Of a stretch of DNA of 17,412 bases, positions 1-7,134 are shown in pieces. Every line of letters begins with the position of its first letter. Position 1 is the first letter of the stretch. Position numbers and translations under genes: made by a program. The stretch comes from Gammaproteobacteria bacterium. Lineage in GTDB: Bacteria > Pseudomonadota > Gammaproteobacteria > Porifericomitales > Porifericomitaceae. Location of the stretch: NCBI GenBank assembly GCA_028817255.1, contig JAPPQA010000114.1, forward strand, positions 1-17,412, written 5' to 3'. The notes under the pieces are model-generated. The model was not told the origin of the DNA. It did no database searches and saw only the letters and a list, made by a program, of their open reading frames with translations.

Positions 1-263
1 GCGACATCGGGCTGGCGCCCTCGTCTTGCCGACTCCCCCTCAAGGGGGGAGTGGTACGTAAGAACCGCTTTTCTTCCCTTCGATTGCGTAACGGCTGGTG
101 TTCCCCCAAGTCTCCGGAGTGGAGCGATTCGCTATGCGATCCGTCAACGCTCTATCGCAATGAATCCGTACAGCTTGGTTGTGTCCCGGTGGGAAAGGCG
201 TTAGACTGCCACCCGGTTTTGGAGGTGTCTGAGACCTTCAGCTTGGCGTGATGCGGAACCGAA
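1..263. other. Leader region upstream of the oxidase operon, no gene seen
   Basis: I find no convincing coding sequence here. The one short open frame (51-251) has low-complexity composition, no recognisable domain and no ribosome site. A perfect 8-bp hairpin (ACTCCCCC at 32-39, loop TCAAG, GGGGGAGT at 45-52) is present without a following T-run, so it may be a structured element or the end of an upstream transcript. The promoter of the cox operon should lie in this stretch, but no hexamer pair stands out. Confidence 0.5.
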
Positions 264-842
264 ATGCGTTTGCGGGAAGAAAGATTGACGACGGGCCTGG
301 AGACGGCGGATGCGGCGGATGTGTCCGCAGCGCGCGCGGTGTCCGGCCGGCCGCTGGGGCGCCGCTTCGTGATCCGGCCGAATCCGCCGGCGGGCGTCCG
401 GTTGCAGACGCTGAGTTTCCTGCTGGTTGCCGCCCTTTCGCTGGGCATCGCGGCTTTTTTCTATCAGCGCGGCTTGACGCTGATCCTGCCGTTCTCGGGC
501 CTGGAGCTGGCCGCCCTGGCGGCGATCCTGGTCCTCAGTACCCGCCGGGCACGTTTTCTGGAGGTGGTGACGGTTACGCCGGACTTCGTCCGCGTGGAGC
601 GGGGTCGCCCGGGGGACCGCTCGGGGCCGGCGTTTTGTTGGCAGGCCGAGCACTCCTGGACGCGGGTCGTGTTGCGGTCCTCGCAACACCCGTGGTACCC
701 CAGCCGGCTCCTGTTGCGCGCCCGCGGCCGCGAAGTGGAGATCGGCAAATGCCTGTGCGAGCCGGAGCGCAGAGGGTTGGCCCGCGCGTTGGCCGGGCGC
801 CTGGCGTCCCGGTCCTTTTCCTTGCGAGGCGCCGAGGCGTGA
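264..842 (+). CDS. DUF2244 family membrane protein
   Basis: This 192-residue protein matches the DUF2244 pattern. An N-terminal RFVIRPN segment (about residues 34-40) is followed by two hydrophobic helices (about 46-70 and 72-92) linked through LPFSGLEL. A soluble C-terminal domain carries the WTRVVL, PSRLLLRARGREVEIG and C-terminal ER-LA-L elements typical of the family. The molecular function of DUF2244 proteins is not established. Family members are often found directly upstream of coxB in gammaproteobacteria, as here, which suggests a link to oxidase biogenesis, but that is inference from context. The ATG at 264 lacks a strong Shine-Dalgarno sequence. The stop overlaps the likely GTG start of coxB (GTGA), so the two are probably co-translated. 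Confidence 0.85.
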   Translation: MRLREERLTTGLETADAADVSAARAVSGRPLGRRFVIRPNPPAGVRLQTLSFLLVAALSLGIAAFFYQRGLTLILPFSGLELAALAAILVLSTRRARFLEVVTVTPDFVRVERGRPGDRSGPAFCWQAEHSWTRVVLRSSQHPWYPSRLLLRARGREVEIGKCLCEPERRGLARALAGRLASRSFSLRGAEA

Positions 843-2062
843 GGAAGAAGCCGGCGGAACGGCCCGGCCGGATGGCTGGCTGGCCGGCTGGATTGTCCGC
901 CCGCCGGCGGCGGCGCTGGGCGGCGCTGGGCGCCGGGCTGCTTTCCTGGCCCGGCGCGGCTTTCGCCGAGTACGGCTTGAACATGACCCGCGGCGTTACT
1001 CCAATCAGTCGCGAAGTGTACGAATTGCACATGCTGATCTTCTGGATTTGCGTTGTGATCGGGGTCGTGGTGTTCGGCGTCATGTTCTGGTCCATTTTCC
1101 ACCACCGCAAGTCGCGGGGCGCGGTGGCCGCCGTGCACATGACGCACAGCACTCGCGCGGAGATCGTCTGGACCGCGATTCCGATACTGATCCTGGTGGG
1201 CATGGCGATCCCGGCCACCCGCACCTTGATCGCCATGGAGAGCGTGGCGGAGTCGGATCTTACGATCAAAGTCACGGGCTACCAGTGGAAGTGGCGCTAC
1301 GATTACCTGGACGAGGGCTTCGGGTTCTTCAGCAACCTTGCCCAGGACAGCAACGAGGCGCGCCAGCTGGATTCGGGCCTGAATCCTTACGAGGTTCCCA
1401 ATTACCTGTTGGAGGTGGACGAACCGCTGGTGGTGCCGGTGAACCGGAAGATACTCTTCCTGACCACCGCCAACGACGTGATCCACGCCTGGTGGGTTCC
1501 CGAGTTGGGGTGGAAGCGGGACGCCATTCCGGGTTTTGTCAATTCTTCCTGGGCGTATATAGATACGCCGGGCACGTACCGCGGGCAGTGCGCCGAACTC
1601 TGCGGCCGGGATCACGCTTATATGCCGGTGGTGCTGAAGGCCGTGCCGGAAGAGGAATACTCCGCCTGGGTGGAGGAAAGGAAGGCGTTGCAGGTGGCGT
1701 TGCAGGAGGAGGCGGGGCAGACCTTCAGCCGCGAGGACTTAATGGCGCGGGGGAAGGCGGTGTACGACACCAACTGCACCGCCTGCCACCAGGCCGGCGG
1801 CCAGGGCATCCCGGGCGCTTTCCCGGCGCTTGCCGGCGGCGGCATCACCGTGGGGCCGATCGGGGAGCACATGAAGATCGTGCTGTACGGCAAGCCGGGG
1901 ACGGCGATGCAGGCCTTCGGCGCGCAGTTGGGCGATGCCGATCTGGCGGCCCTGCTCACTTACGAACGCAATGCCTGGGGCAACGACGCCTTGCTGGCCG
2001 AAGGCGCGATCGACATGGTGCAGCCGGCGGACGTGGCGACGTACCGCAACGGCGGAGAATAA
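839..2062 (+). CDS. coxB: Cytochrome c oxidase subunit II with fused cytochrome c domain
   Basis: Subunit II takes electrons from cytochrome c through the CuA centre and passes them to subunit I; it sits in the inner membrane with a periplasmic domain. With the GTG at 839 the product is 407 residues: a signal peptide with an RRRRR stretch ending near AFA-43, two membrane helices (HMLIFWICVV and EIVWTAIPILILVG), then the CuA domain. CuA ligands are visible as H216 (DVIHAWW), C251, C255, H259 and M262 (CAELCGRDHAYM). A C-terminal cytochrome c domain carries CTACH (C313, C316, H317) with a likely axial Met near 357. GTG 839 overlaps the upstream stop and has GAGG 9 bases before it; an in-frame ATG at 872 is the alternative start. 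The frame stays open far upstream of 839, but that part is only the shadow of the DUF2244 gene. Confidence 0.96.
   Translation: MRKKPAERPGRMAGWPAGLSARRRRRWAALGAGLLSWPGAAFAEYGLNMTRGVTPISREVYELHMLIFWICVVIGVVVFGVMFWSIFHHRKSRGAVAAVHMTHSTRAEIVWTAIPILILVGMAIPATRTLIAMESVAESDLTIKVTGYQWKWRYDYLDEGFGFFSNLAQDSNEARQLDSGLNPYEVPNYLLEVDEPLVVPVNRKILFLTTANDVIHAWWVPELGWKRDAIPGFVNSSWAYIDTPGTYRGQCAELCGRDHAYMPVVLKAVPEEEYSAWVEERKALQVALQEEAGQTFSREDLMARGKAVYDTNCTACHQAGGQGIPGAFPALAGGGITVGPIGEHMKIVLYGKPGTAMQAFGAQLGDADLAALLTYERNAWGNDALLAEGAIDMVQPADVATYRNGGE
1742..2059 (+). repeat. Cytochrome c domain repeat, copy A (inside coxB)
   Basis: The DNA encoding the coxB heme domain aligns without gaps, at a fixed offset of 489 bp, to the following cytochrome gene. 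The longest perfect block I see is 39 bp (1871-1909 against 2360-2398). The shared protein runs from LMARG through CxACHQ, FPALAGG, EHMKIVLYGKPGTAM and TYERNAWGNDALLAEGA to YRNG. Confidence 0.9.
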
Positions 2063-2063
2063 A

Positions 2064-2079
2064 GCGTACGCCTGTACGC
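2064..2079 (+). promoter_or_regulatory. Intercistronic hairpin just after the coxB stop
   Basis: GCGTAC, a 4-base loop GCCT, then GTACGC form a perfect 6-bp stem one base after the coxB stop codon. A 10-bp palindrome CCTTGCAAGG follows at 2081-2090. There is no T-run, so this is more likely an RNA processing or stability element in the polycistronic message than a terminator. The role is inferred from position only. Confidence 0.35.
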
Positions 2080-2104
2080 GCCTTGCAAGGGGCTGTAGCC
2101 ATTG

Positions 2105-2206
2105 GCGAACACGGAGGGAAAAATGACGGCAATAGCGAACCATAAAGGCATCGGCGCTTCGGGCCTGCTGTGTGCCCTGTCGCTGCTCTTTGCCGTTGCG
2201 GCGCAG
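2105..2206 (+). repeat. Leader similar to the coxA start region (coxA 2606-2779)
   Basis: The ribosome site and first codons of the cytochrome gene (GGAGGGAAAAATGACGGCAATA without its first bases, ATG at 2123) closely match those of coxA (ATG at 2625). After a 69-bp gap the match resumes at AACCATAA-G-CATCGGC (2138 against 2709) and continues more weakly through the hydrophobic codons. The distance between the two starts is 502 bp, close to the 489-bp offset of the heme-domain repeat. Confidence 0.65.
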
Positions 2207-2557
2207 GCGGAGGAGACTCTCGAACAGTTGATGGCGCGGGGGGAGGCGGTGTACAGCGCCAGTTGCTCCGCCTGTCACCAGGCCAACGGCGAGGGGATTA
2301 CGGGCGCCTTCCCGGCGCTTGCCGGCGGCAGCGTCACCGTGGGGCCGATCGAGGAGCATATGAAGATCGTGCTGTACGGCAAGCCGGGGACGGCGATGGT
2401 AGGTTTCGGTCAGCAGTTGAGCGATGCCGACGCGGCGGCTCTGGTCACTTACGAACGCAACGCCTGGGGCAACGATGCCTTGTTGGCCGAGGGTGCGGTC
2501 AAGGTAGTGCAGCCGGAGGATGTGGCGGCGTATCGCAACGGCAACGGCGGCGGCTGA
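2123..2557 (+). CDS. Periplasmic c-type cytochrome, duplicate of the CoxB heme domain
   Basis: This is a 144-residue secreted mono-heme cytochrome. The start at 2123 is set by GGAGGG about 5 bases upstream. The N-terminus MTAIANHKGIGASGLL leads into a hydrophobic stretch ending AAQA-EE, a plausible signal peptidase I site. The heme motif is CSACH, and a conserved GKPGTAM segment holds the likely axial Met. The heme domain closely matches that of CoxB at both protein and DNA level. It probably shuttles electrons to, or docks on, the oxidase it is encoded with; this is inference. Unusually, the leader resembles the N-terminus of CoxA, which also begins MTAI and has NHKDIG followed by a hydrophobic helix, so the signal peptide may derive from coxA DNA. 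The gene stands 60 bp after coxB and 67 bp before coxA. Confidence 0.92.
   Translation: MTAIANHKGIGASGLLCALSLLFAVAAQAEETLEQLMARGEAVYSASCSACHQANGEGITGAFPALAGGSVTVGPIEEHMKIVLYGKPGTAMVGFGQQLSDADAAALVTYERNAWGNDALLAEGAVKVVQPEDVAAYRNGNGGG
2232..2548 (+). repeat. Cytochrome c domain repeat, copy B (separate cytochrome gene)
   Basis: This is the partner of the coxB heme-domain segment at 1742-2059, offset by 489 bp and in the same reading frame. Conservation at the DNA level, including synonymous positions, points to a fairly recent duplication or to continuing gene conversion. Confidence 0.9.
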
Positions 2558-2624
2558 GGCAGCGGCAGCTTGGGCGCCCCTGGCGGCGGCTATTGGAAAA
2601 CAGCTTGGCAAACGGAGAGAGAAA

Positions 2625-4208
2625 ATGACGGCAATAACCGGAACGGCGGAAGATCACGGGCACCACGACGCCCCGCCCAAGGGGCTGGCGCGGTGGCTGT
2701 TCACGACCAACCATAAGGACATCGGCACCTTATACCTGCTCTTTTCCTTGCTAATGCTCTTTGTCGGCGGGGCGATGGCCCTGATTATCCGGCTGGAATT
2801 GTTCCAGCCGGGGTTGCAGTTCGTGGAGCCGGGCTTCTTCAACGCCATGACCACGATGCACGGCTTGGTCATGATCTTCGGCGTGATCATGCCGGCGGGC
2901 GTGGGCTTCGCCAACTGGATGATCCCGATGATGATCGGGGCGCCGGACATGGCGTTGCCGCGCATGAACAACTGGAGCTTTTGGATCCTCCCCTTCGCCT
3001 TCGCCCTGCTGTTGCTTACGCTGTTCCTGCCGGGCGGCGCGCCCGCCGGCGGCTGGACTATGTATCCGCCGCTGATGCTGCAGACGCAGGCGGCTCTGCC
3101 GTTCGTGATTTTCGCGGTGCATTTTATGGGCCTGTCCTCGGTGATGGGCGCCATCAATATCATCGCCACGATTCTGAACATGCGCGCCCCGGGCATGAGC
3201 TTCATGAAGCTGCCGCTGTTCGTTTGGACGTGGATCATTACGGCCTTTTTGCTGATCGCCGCGATGCCGGTGCTGGCGGGCGCCGTCACCATGCTGCTGA
3301 CGGACCGCTACTTCGGCACCAGCTTCTTCAGCGCCGCGGGCGGCGGGGACCCGGTGCTGTTCCAGCACGTGTTCTGGTTTTTCGGCCATCCCGAGGTGTA
3401 CATTCTGATCCTGCCGGCCTTCGGCATCATCTCCCAGATCGTGCCTACCTTCGCGCGCAAGCCGCTGTTCGGCTACGCCTCGATGGTCTATGCCACTGCC
3501 GCGATCGCCTTCCTGTCTTTTTTCGTTTGGGCGCATCACATGTTCACCGTGGGCATGCCGCTGGCCGGCAGCTTGTTCTTTATGTACGCGACCATGTCGA
3601 TCGCCGTGCCTACGGGGGTGAAGATCTTCAACTGGGTGGCGACGATGTGGAAGGGCGCCATGACTTTCGAGACGCCGATGCTGTTCGCCCTCTCCTTCAT
3701 CATTCTGTTTACCATCGGCGGCTTCTCCGGCCTGATGCTGGGCATCACCCCGGCCGACTTTCAGTATCACGACACTTACTTCGTGGTGGCCCACTTTCAC
3801 TACGTGCTGGTGACGGGCGCGCTGTTCGCCCTGCTGGCCGGGGCGTATTACTGGCTGCCCAAGTGGACCGGGCACATGTACGACGAGACGCTGGGCAAGG
3901 TGCATTTCTGGCTCTCCGTGATCTCGGTCAACGTGTTGTTTTTCCCGCAGCACTTCCTGGGCCTGGCGGGCATGCCGCGCCGGATCCCCGATTACGCGGT
4001 GCAGTTCGCCGAGTTCAACGCCATCTCCAGCGTGGGGGCATGGGTGTTCGGCTTCAGCCAGCTGTTGTTCCTGTACATCGTGCTCAAGTGCATTCGCGGC
4101 GGCGCGGCCGCGACCTCCGAGGTTTGGGAAGGGTCGCAGGGCCTGGAGTGGACGGTCCCCTCGCCGGCCCCCTACCATACCTTCGCGGTCGCCCCGCAAG
4201 TGAAGTGA
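2625..4208 (+). CDS. coxA: Cytochrome c oxidase subunit I (aa3 type)
   Basis: This is the catalytic subunit of 527 residues, with twelve expected membrane helices. It reduces O2 to water at the heme a3-CuB centre and pumps protons. Visible landmarks are NHKDIGTLYLLF near residue 29, the heme a ligand H79 (MHGLVMIF), CuB ligand H255 with E257 and Y259 in GHPEVYILILP, CuB ligands H304-H305 (AHHMFTVGM), and H390 (heme a3) and H392 (heme a) in VAHFHYVL. The Glu in GHPEV and NWMIPMMIGAPDMA indicate an A1-type heme-copper oxidase. The ATG at 2625 has GGAGAGAG 5-12 bases upstream; an upstream in-frame extension (from 2520) is overlap with the cytochrome gene. The stop is followed directly by the ATG of the next small gene. 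Confidence 0.98.
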   Translation: MTAITGTAEDHGHHDAPPKGLARWLFTTNHKDIGTLYLLFSLLMLFVGGAMALIIRLELFQPGLQFVEPGFFNAMTTMHGLVMIFGVIMPAGVGFANWMIPMMIGAPDMALPRMNNWSFWILPFAFALLLLTLFLPGGAPAGGWTMYPPLMLQTQAALPFVIFAVHFMGLSSVMGAINIIATILNMRAPGMSFMKLPLFVWTWIITAFLLIAAMPVLAGAVTMLLTDRYFGTSFFSAAGGGDPVLFQHVFWFFGHPEVYILILPAFGIISQIVPTFARKPLFGYASMVYATAAIAFLSFFVWAHHMFTVGMPLAGSLFFMYATMSIAVPTGVKIFNWVATMWKGAMTFETPMLFALSFIILFTIGGFSGLMLGITPADFQYHDTYFVVAHFHYVLVTGALFALLAGAYYWLPKWTGHMYDETLGKVHFWLSVISVNVLFFPQHFLGLAGMPRRIPDYAVQFAEFNAISSVGAWVFGFSQLLFLYIVLKCIRGGAAATSEVWEGSQGLEWTVPSPAPYHTFAVAPQVK

Positions 4209-4358
4209 ATGGCGTGGTCCGCCGAGGGAGAAGGGGAGGCCGCGCCGAAGCGGCGGCCGGCGTTGCGGCGCCGCAACGTTCTGACCGCGCTGCTGCTCGG
4301 CGCCTTTGCCCTGGGGTGCTACGCGGCCTATTTCTTTTTTCGCTGGCATGAGCTCTGA
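4209..4358 (+). CDS. Small single-helix membrane peptide in the oxidase operon
   Basis: This 49-residue frame starts with an ATG directly after the coxA stop and ends 12 bases before ctaG. It has a basic cytoplasmic segment (KRRPALRRRN), one hydrophobic helix (VLTALLLGAFALGCYAAYFF) and a short RWHEL tail. Small one-helix proteins in exactly this slot are known in beta- and gammaproteobacteria and are annotated as cytochrome oxidase small assembly proteins. I assign it to that class by position and topology, not by a firm sequence match. The ribosome site lies within the coxA end and is weak, so it probably depends on coupling to coxA. Confidence 0.65.
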   Translation: MAWSAEGEGEAAPKRRPALRRRNVLTALLLGAFALGCYAAYFFFRWHEL

Positions 4359-4370
4359 AGCCCTGAAGCG

Positions 4371-4922
4371 ATGAAGCCCCGGGGCGACAATCGCCGTGCG
4401 GCCCTGTTGCTGGGGGCGGTCGCCGTGGCCATGACCGGCTTCGGTTTCGCGTTGGTGCCGCTCTACGACATCTTCTGCCAGGTCACGGGCCTGAACGGCA
4501 AGACGGGCGTGATCGCCGGCGATGCGGCGGCGGAGTTGGCCGTGGCGCGGGAGCGCTGGGTGACCGTGGAGTTCGACGCCAATGTGAACGGCGGCCTGCC
4601 CTGGCGCTTCGCCCCGGCGGCGCGGCGCATGAAGGTGCATCCGGGGGAAGTGGCGGAGGCGGCTTATGTCGTGGAGAACCTGTCGGGGCAGGCGGTTACC
4701 GGGCGCGCCGTGCCCAGCGTCGCCCCCGGTCCGGCTTCGGTTCATTTCAAGAAGATCGAGTGTTTTTGTTTTTCTGAGCAGACTCTGGGGCCGGGGGAAA
4801 GCCGGGAGATGCCGGTGCGTTTCGTCGTTGCCGCCGATCTGCCGGAGCGGGTAAACGCCCTTACCTTGTCTTATACCTTTTTCGAGGTGGCGGGCGGGCC
4901 CGCGGGGGAGGACGCGATATGA
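4371..4922 (+). CDS. ctaG: Cytochrome c oxidase assembly protein CtaG/Cox11
   Basis: CtaG/Cox11 delivers copper to the CuB site of subunit I. The 183-residue product has an N-terminal anchor (AALLLGAVAVAMTGFGFALV), then VPLYDIFCQVTGLNGKT with the conserved Cys, and a periplasmic immunoglobulin-like domain. Copper ligands C131 and C133 lie in ECFCFSEQTL, after the family segment PSVAPGPASVHFKK. The length is normal for the family. The stop overlaps the coxC start (ATGA at 4919-4922), indicating translational coupling. Confidence 0.96.
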   Translation: MKPRGDNRRAALLLGAVAVAMTGFGFALVPLYDIFCQVTGLNGKTGVIAGDAAAELAVARERWVTVEFDANVNGGLPWRFAPAARRMKVHPGEVAEAAYVVENLSGQAVTGRAVPSVAPGPASVHFKKIECFCFSEQTLGPGESREMPVRFVVAADLPERVNALTLSYTFFEVAGGPAGEDAI

Positions 4923-5794
4923 CGAGTGCGCGGGACGCCTATTATCTTCCGCAACCCAGCTACTGGCCGCTGGTCGGCTCCGTGGCGCTGTTCCTGGTCT
5001 TTCTGGGGGCCTCTATGTCCTTGAACGAGTGGGGTTCGGGCGGCTTGTTCATGACGCTCGGGGCGGCGACCCTGGTGTACATGTTGTTCGGTTGGTTCGG
5101 GGCCGTGGTCCGGGAGAGCATGGGCGGGTTGTACAACTCGCAGGTGGACATCAGCTTCCGCTGGGGGATGGCTTGGTTCATCTTTTCCGAGGTGATGTTC
5201 TTTGCCGCGTTTTTCGGTGCGCTGTTCTATGCCCGCATCTACGCGCTTCCGTGGCTGGCCGGCGAAGGCACGGGGATATTTACGCATGACTTGTTGTGGC
5301 CCGATTTCCAGGGACGCTGGCCGCCCCTGGAACTGCCGGACGCGACTAATTTCCAGGAGCCGGCCGCCAAGGTGGGCGCCTTCTGGGTTCCTGCCATCAA
5401 TACGGCCATCTTGTTGAGCAGCGGCCTTACCGTGACCCTCGCGCACTGGGCCCTCAAGAAGGGCAACAACCGCGGCCTGTGCTTTTGGCTATTCGCCACC
5501 GTCGCGCTGGGTGTCCTGTTCATGTTCTTGCAGGCGCTGGAATACATGCATGCCTTCCAGGATCTCGACCTGTCGCTCAATTCCGGGATCTATGGGACGC
5601 TGTTTTACATGCTGACCGGCTTCCACGGTTTGCACGTGACCTTGGGGGCGACGATGCTGCTGGTCATTTGGTTCCGCGCGTTGAAGAATCATTTCTCGCC
5701 GCAGCACCACTTTGCCTTCGAGGCGGTGGCCTGGTACTGGCACTTTGTGGACGTGGTCTGGTTGTTCCTGTTCGTCTGCGTCTATCTGCTGTAG
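4919..5794 (+). CDS. coxC: Cytochrome c oxidase subunit III
   Basis: Subunit III stabilises the catalytic subunit and supports proton uptake; it is an integral inner-membrane protein. The 291-residue product shows seven hydrophobic helices. Family landmarks are YNSQVDISFRWGMAWFIFSEVMFF with the conserved Glu in helix III, the loop around WPPLELPD, GTLFYMLTGFHGLHVTLG, and the C-terminal YWHFVDVVWLFLFVCVYLL. The ATG at 4919 overlaps the ctaG stop. The gene ends the plus-strand subunit cluster and is followed by a GC-rich hairpin and a convergent gene. Confidence 0.98.
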   Translation: MTSARDAYYLPQPSYWPLVGSVALFLVFLGASMSLNEWGSGGLFMTLGAATLVYMLFGWFGAVVRESMGGLYNSQVDISFRWGMAWFIFSEVMFFAAFFGALFYARIYALPWLAGEGTGIFTHDLLWPDFQGRWPPLELPDATNFQEPAAKVGAFWVPAINTAILLSSGLTVTLAHWALKKGNNRGLCFWLFATVALGVLFMFLQALEYMHAFQDLDLSLNSGIYGTLFYMLTGFHGLHVTLGATMLLVIWFRALKNHFSPQHHFAFEAVAWYWHFVDVVWLFLFVCVYLL

Positions 5795-5802
5795 CGGGCG
5801 CC

Positions 5803-5817
5803 GCGGGCGTCGCCCGC
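5803..5817. terminator. GC-rich hairpin between convergent coxC and DUF2909 genes
   Basis: GCGGGC, loop GTC, GCCCGC form a perfect stem in the 49-bp space between the coxC stop and the stop of the minus-strand gene. A competing 7-bp stem uses GCGGGCG at 5794-5800 with CGCCCGC at 5811-5817. Neither strand shows a T-run, so a bidirectional terminator is only a possibility based on placement. Confidence 0.35.
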
Positions 5818-5843
5818 CGTCCTCCTCCGATGCGCCCGGCTTT

Positions 5844-6086
5844 TCATTCTCCCCGCGGCAAGCCCTGCTGCGCAGGGACGAACGGAGGCGGGTTGGGCTG
5901 GATCAGCCCGGTCCAATAGCCGAGCAGCAGCAATGCCAGCAAGCCGATGGATAAAGAGATCCGCCAGGTCAGCGCCCGCACGGTCTTTTGCGTTTGGCCC
6001 CGGTCGCTTACCAGGAAGAACAGGGCCCTCCCCAGAGAAAGGAAGATCGCCAGCAAAAAGAGGACGATGACGATTTTGAAAAACAA
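5844..6086 (-). CDS. DUF2909 family twin-transmembrane protein
   Basis: This is an 80-residue protein on the opposite strand to its neighbours. It has two membrane helices (IVIVLFLLAIFLSLGRALFFLV and ISLSIGLLALLLLGYWTG) separated by a loop with QTQKTVRALTWRI. The KTV-ALTWRI-LS pattern is characteristic of DUF2909. The function is unknown. The family regularly lies between coxC and surf1 on the opposite strand in gammaproteobacterial cox loci, so an oxidase-linked role is plausible. The best start is a TTG at 6086, since it gives the usual MFFKIVIV-type N-terminus; a weak GGA lies about 7 bases upstream. No in-frame ATG or GTG improves on it. Confidence 0.85.
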   Translation of the reverse strand: MFFKIVIVLFLLAIFLSLGRALFFLVSDRGQTQKTVRALTWRISLSIGLLALLLLGYWTGLIQPNPPPFVPAQQGLPRGE

Positions 6087-6231
6087 CGTTTCCGATCCAG
6101 CGATGCGCCAAGTCCGATGCGCCAGGCCCCTAGTTTAATCCCGTTGTTTCCCCCGGGACAATTCGTTTGTCCGAGCGCCGCGGATTTTGCGGAGGGCGGC
6201 GGCCGGGAGGGCGCCGGGGCGGCCTTTGCCG
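6087..6231. promoter_or_regulatory. Divergent promoter region between DUF2909 and surf1
   Basis: This 145-bp gap must hold promoters for both the leftward DUF2909 gene and the rightward assembly genes. I see a direct repeat CGATGCGCCA (6101-6110 and 6115-6124, 14 bp apart) and a perfect inverted repeat GGACAA-N5-TTGTCC (6156-6172). Either could be a regulator site. No clear sigma-70 hexamer pair is visible on either strand. Confidence 0.4.
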
Positions 6232-7134
6232 ATGTCTGCCGATGACGATGCGGGCGGCGGCGCCCGGTCCGGGAAATGGTCGCCCGGGAAATGGTCCTTG
6301 CCTCTGGGCGGCGGCGCGCTCGATGCGCAGCGCCTGTGCTTGTTGCTCGGGGCGCTGGCCCTGTGCGCCGGGTTTTCCGGCCTGGGCTGGTGGCAACTCT
6401 CCAGAGCCGAGGAGAAAACTTTGTTGCACCAGAAGTTTCGGGACCGCGCCCTGCTCCCGCCGATCGATCTGAACGGGGATCTGGCGCAGCGCCGTGATAT
6501 AGTAGCCATGCACTGGCGCCGGGCGCTGGCGGCAGGCGAATATGCGTCTTCCGCGGCGTTGCCGCCGGCCCCGGCGAAGAACTCTTCCCTGCCGGAGGAG
6601 CGCGCCCGCATCCCGGGGAGCACCGCTGAATTGCTGCTGGATAATCAGGTACATGACCGCCAGGTGGGATACCTGGTTTATACCGCCTTTCGGCTTCGAG
6701 ACGAGCCCTTATGGGTGCTGGTGAACCGGGGGTGGGTGGCCGCGGCGCCATATCGGGAGAGCCTGCCTTTTTTCCCCGAGCCGCCTTCCGGGCAGGTGCG
6801 CCTGCAGGGCTTGGCGGAGCCGTTGCCGGGCGCCGGCCTCCGTCTCTCCGGGGAGCGCTGGGAGTCCGTGTCCCCGGCGGGGAGGTACCGGGTGCCGTTC
6901 GTGGACTTGCGGGAGGCCGGCCGGATCTTCGGGATGGAACTGCTGCCGTATGCGATCCGCCTGGAAGAGGGCGCGGCGGGGGGGCTTTTGTACCGCGGGA
7001 CCGTGCCGGGAAGCGGTCGGGAGCGGCACCTGGGTTATGCCTTTCAATGGTTTTGTCTCGCCGCGTTGATGCTGTGCCTGTTCGGTTTCGGCCTGTGGCG
7101 TTTCGCGCGCCCCGGGGAGGCATCTGCCGAATGA
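6232..7134 (+). CDS. surf1: SURF1 family cytochrome oxidase assembly protein
   Basis: SURF1 (Shy1) proteins assist heme a insertion and early assembly of subunit I. The 300-residue product has the classic layout: an N-terminal helix (LCLLLGALALCAGFSGLGWWQL, then SRAEEK), a periplasmic domain with LLLDNQ (D137), GYLVYTAFRL, VLVNRGWV (about 163-169) and VPFVDL, and a C-terminal helix after RHLGYAFQWF. An Ala/Pro-rich insert of roughly 25-30 residues lies between GEY (about 103) and the LLLDN strand, longer than usual. I chose the ATG at 6232; a TTG at 6187 is in frame but has no better ribosome site. The stop overlaps the next start (ATGA). Confidence 0.92.
   Translation: MSADDDAGGGARSGKWSPGKWSLPLGGGALDAQRLCLLLGALALCAGFSGLGWWQLSRAEEKTLLHQKFRDRALLPPIDLNGDLAQRRDIVAMHWRRALAAGEYASSAALPPAPAKNSSLPEERARIPGSTAELLLDNQVHDRQVGYLVYTAFRLRDEPLWVLVNRGWVAAAPYRESLPFFPEPPSGQVRLQGLAEPLPGAGLRLSGERWESVSPAGRYRVPFVDLREAGRIFGMELLPYAIRLEEGAAGGLLYRGTVPGSGRERHLGYAFQWFCLAALMLCLFGFGLWRFARPGEASAE

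Noticed and set aside
248..838. In-frame N-terminal extension of coxB of about 200 residues
   Set aside because: It overlaps the DUF2244 gene in another frame, is Gly/Pro/Arg-rich with no domain, and CoxB has a proper signal peptide right after 839 or 872.
2981..4351. Second plus-strand open frame of 456 residues within coxA
   Set aside because: It is an Arg/Ala/Gly-rich frame-shifted reading of coxA with no membrane or catalytic features.
2751..4745. Long open frame on the minus strand opposite coxA and ctaG (664 residues)
   Set aside because: Its composition (His, Arg, Gln, Gly rich) is typical of an antisense shadow of GC-rich membrane-protein genes; the plus-strand genes are certain.
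6008..7123. Minus-strand open frame of 371 residues opposite surf1
   Set aside because: It is Pro/Arg/Ala-rich with no domain, and surf1 on the plus strand carries all family motifs.
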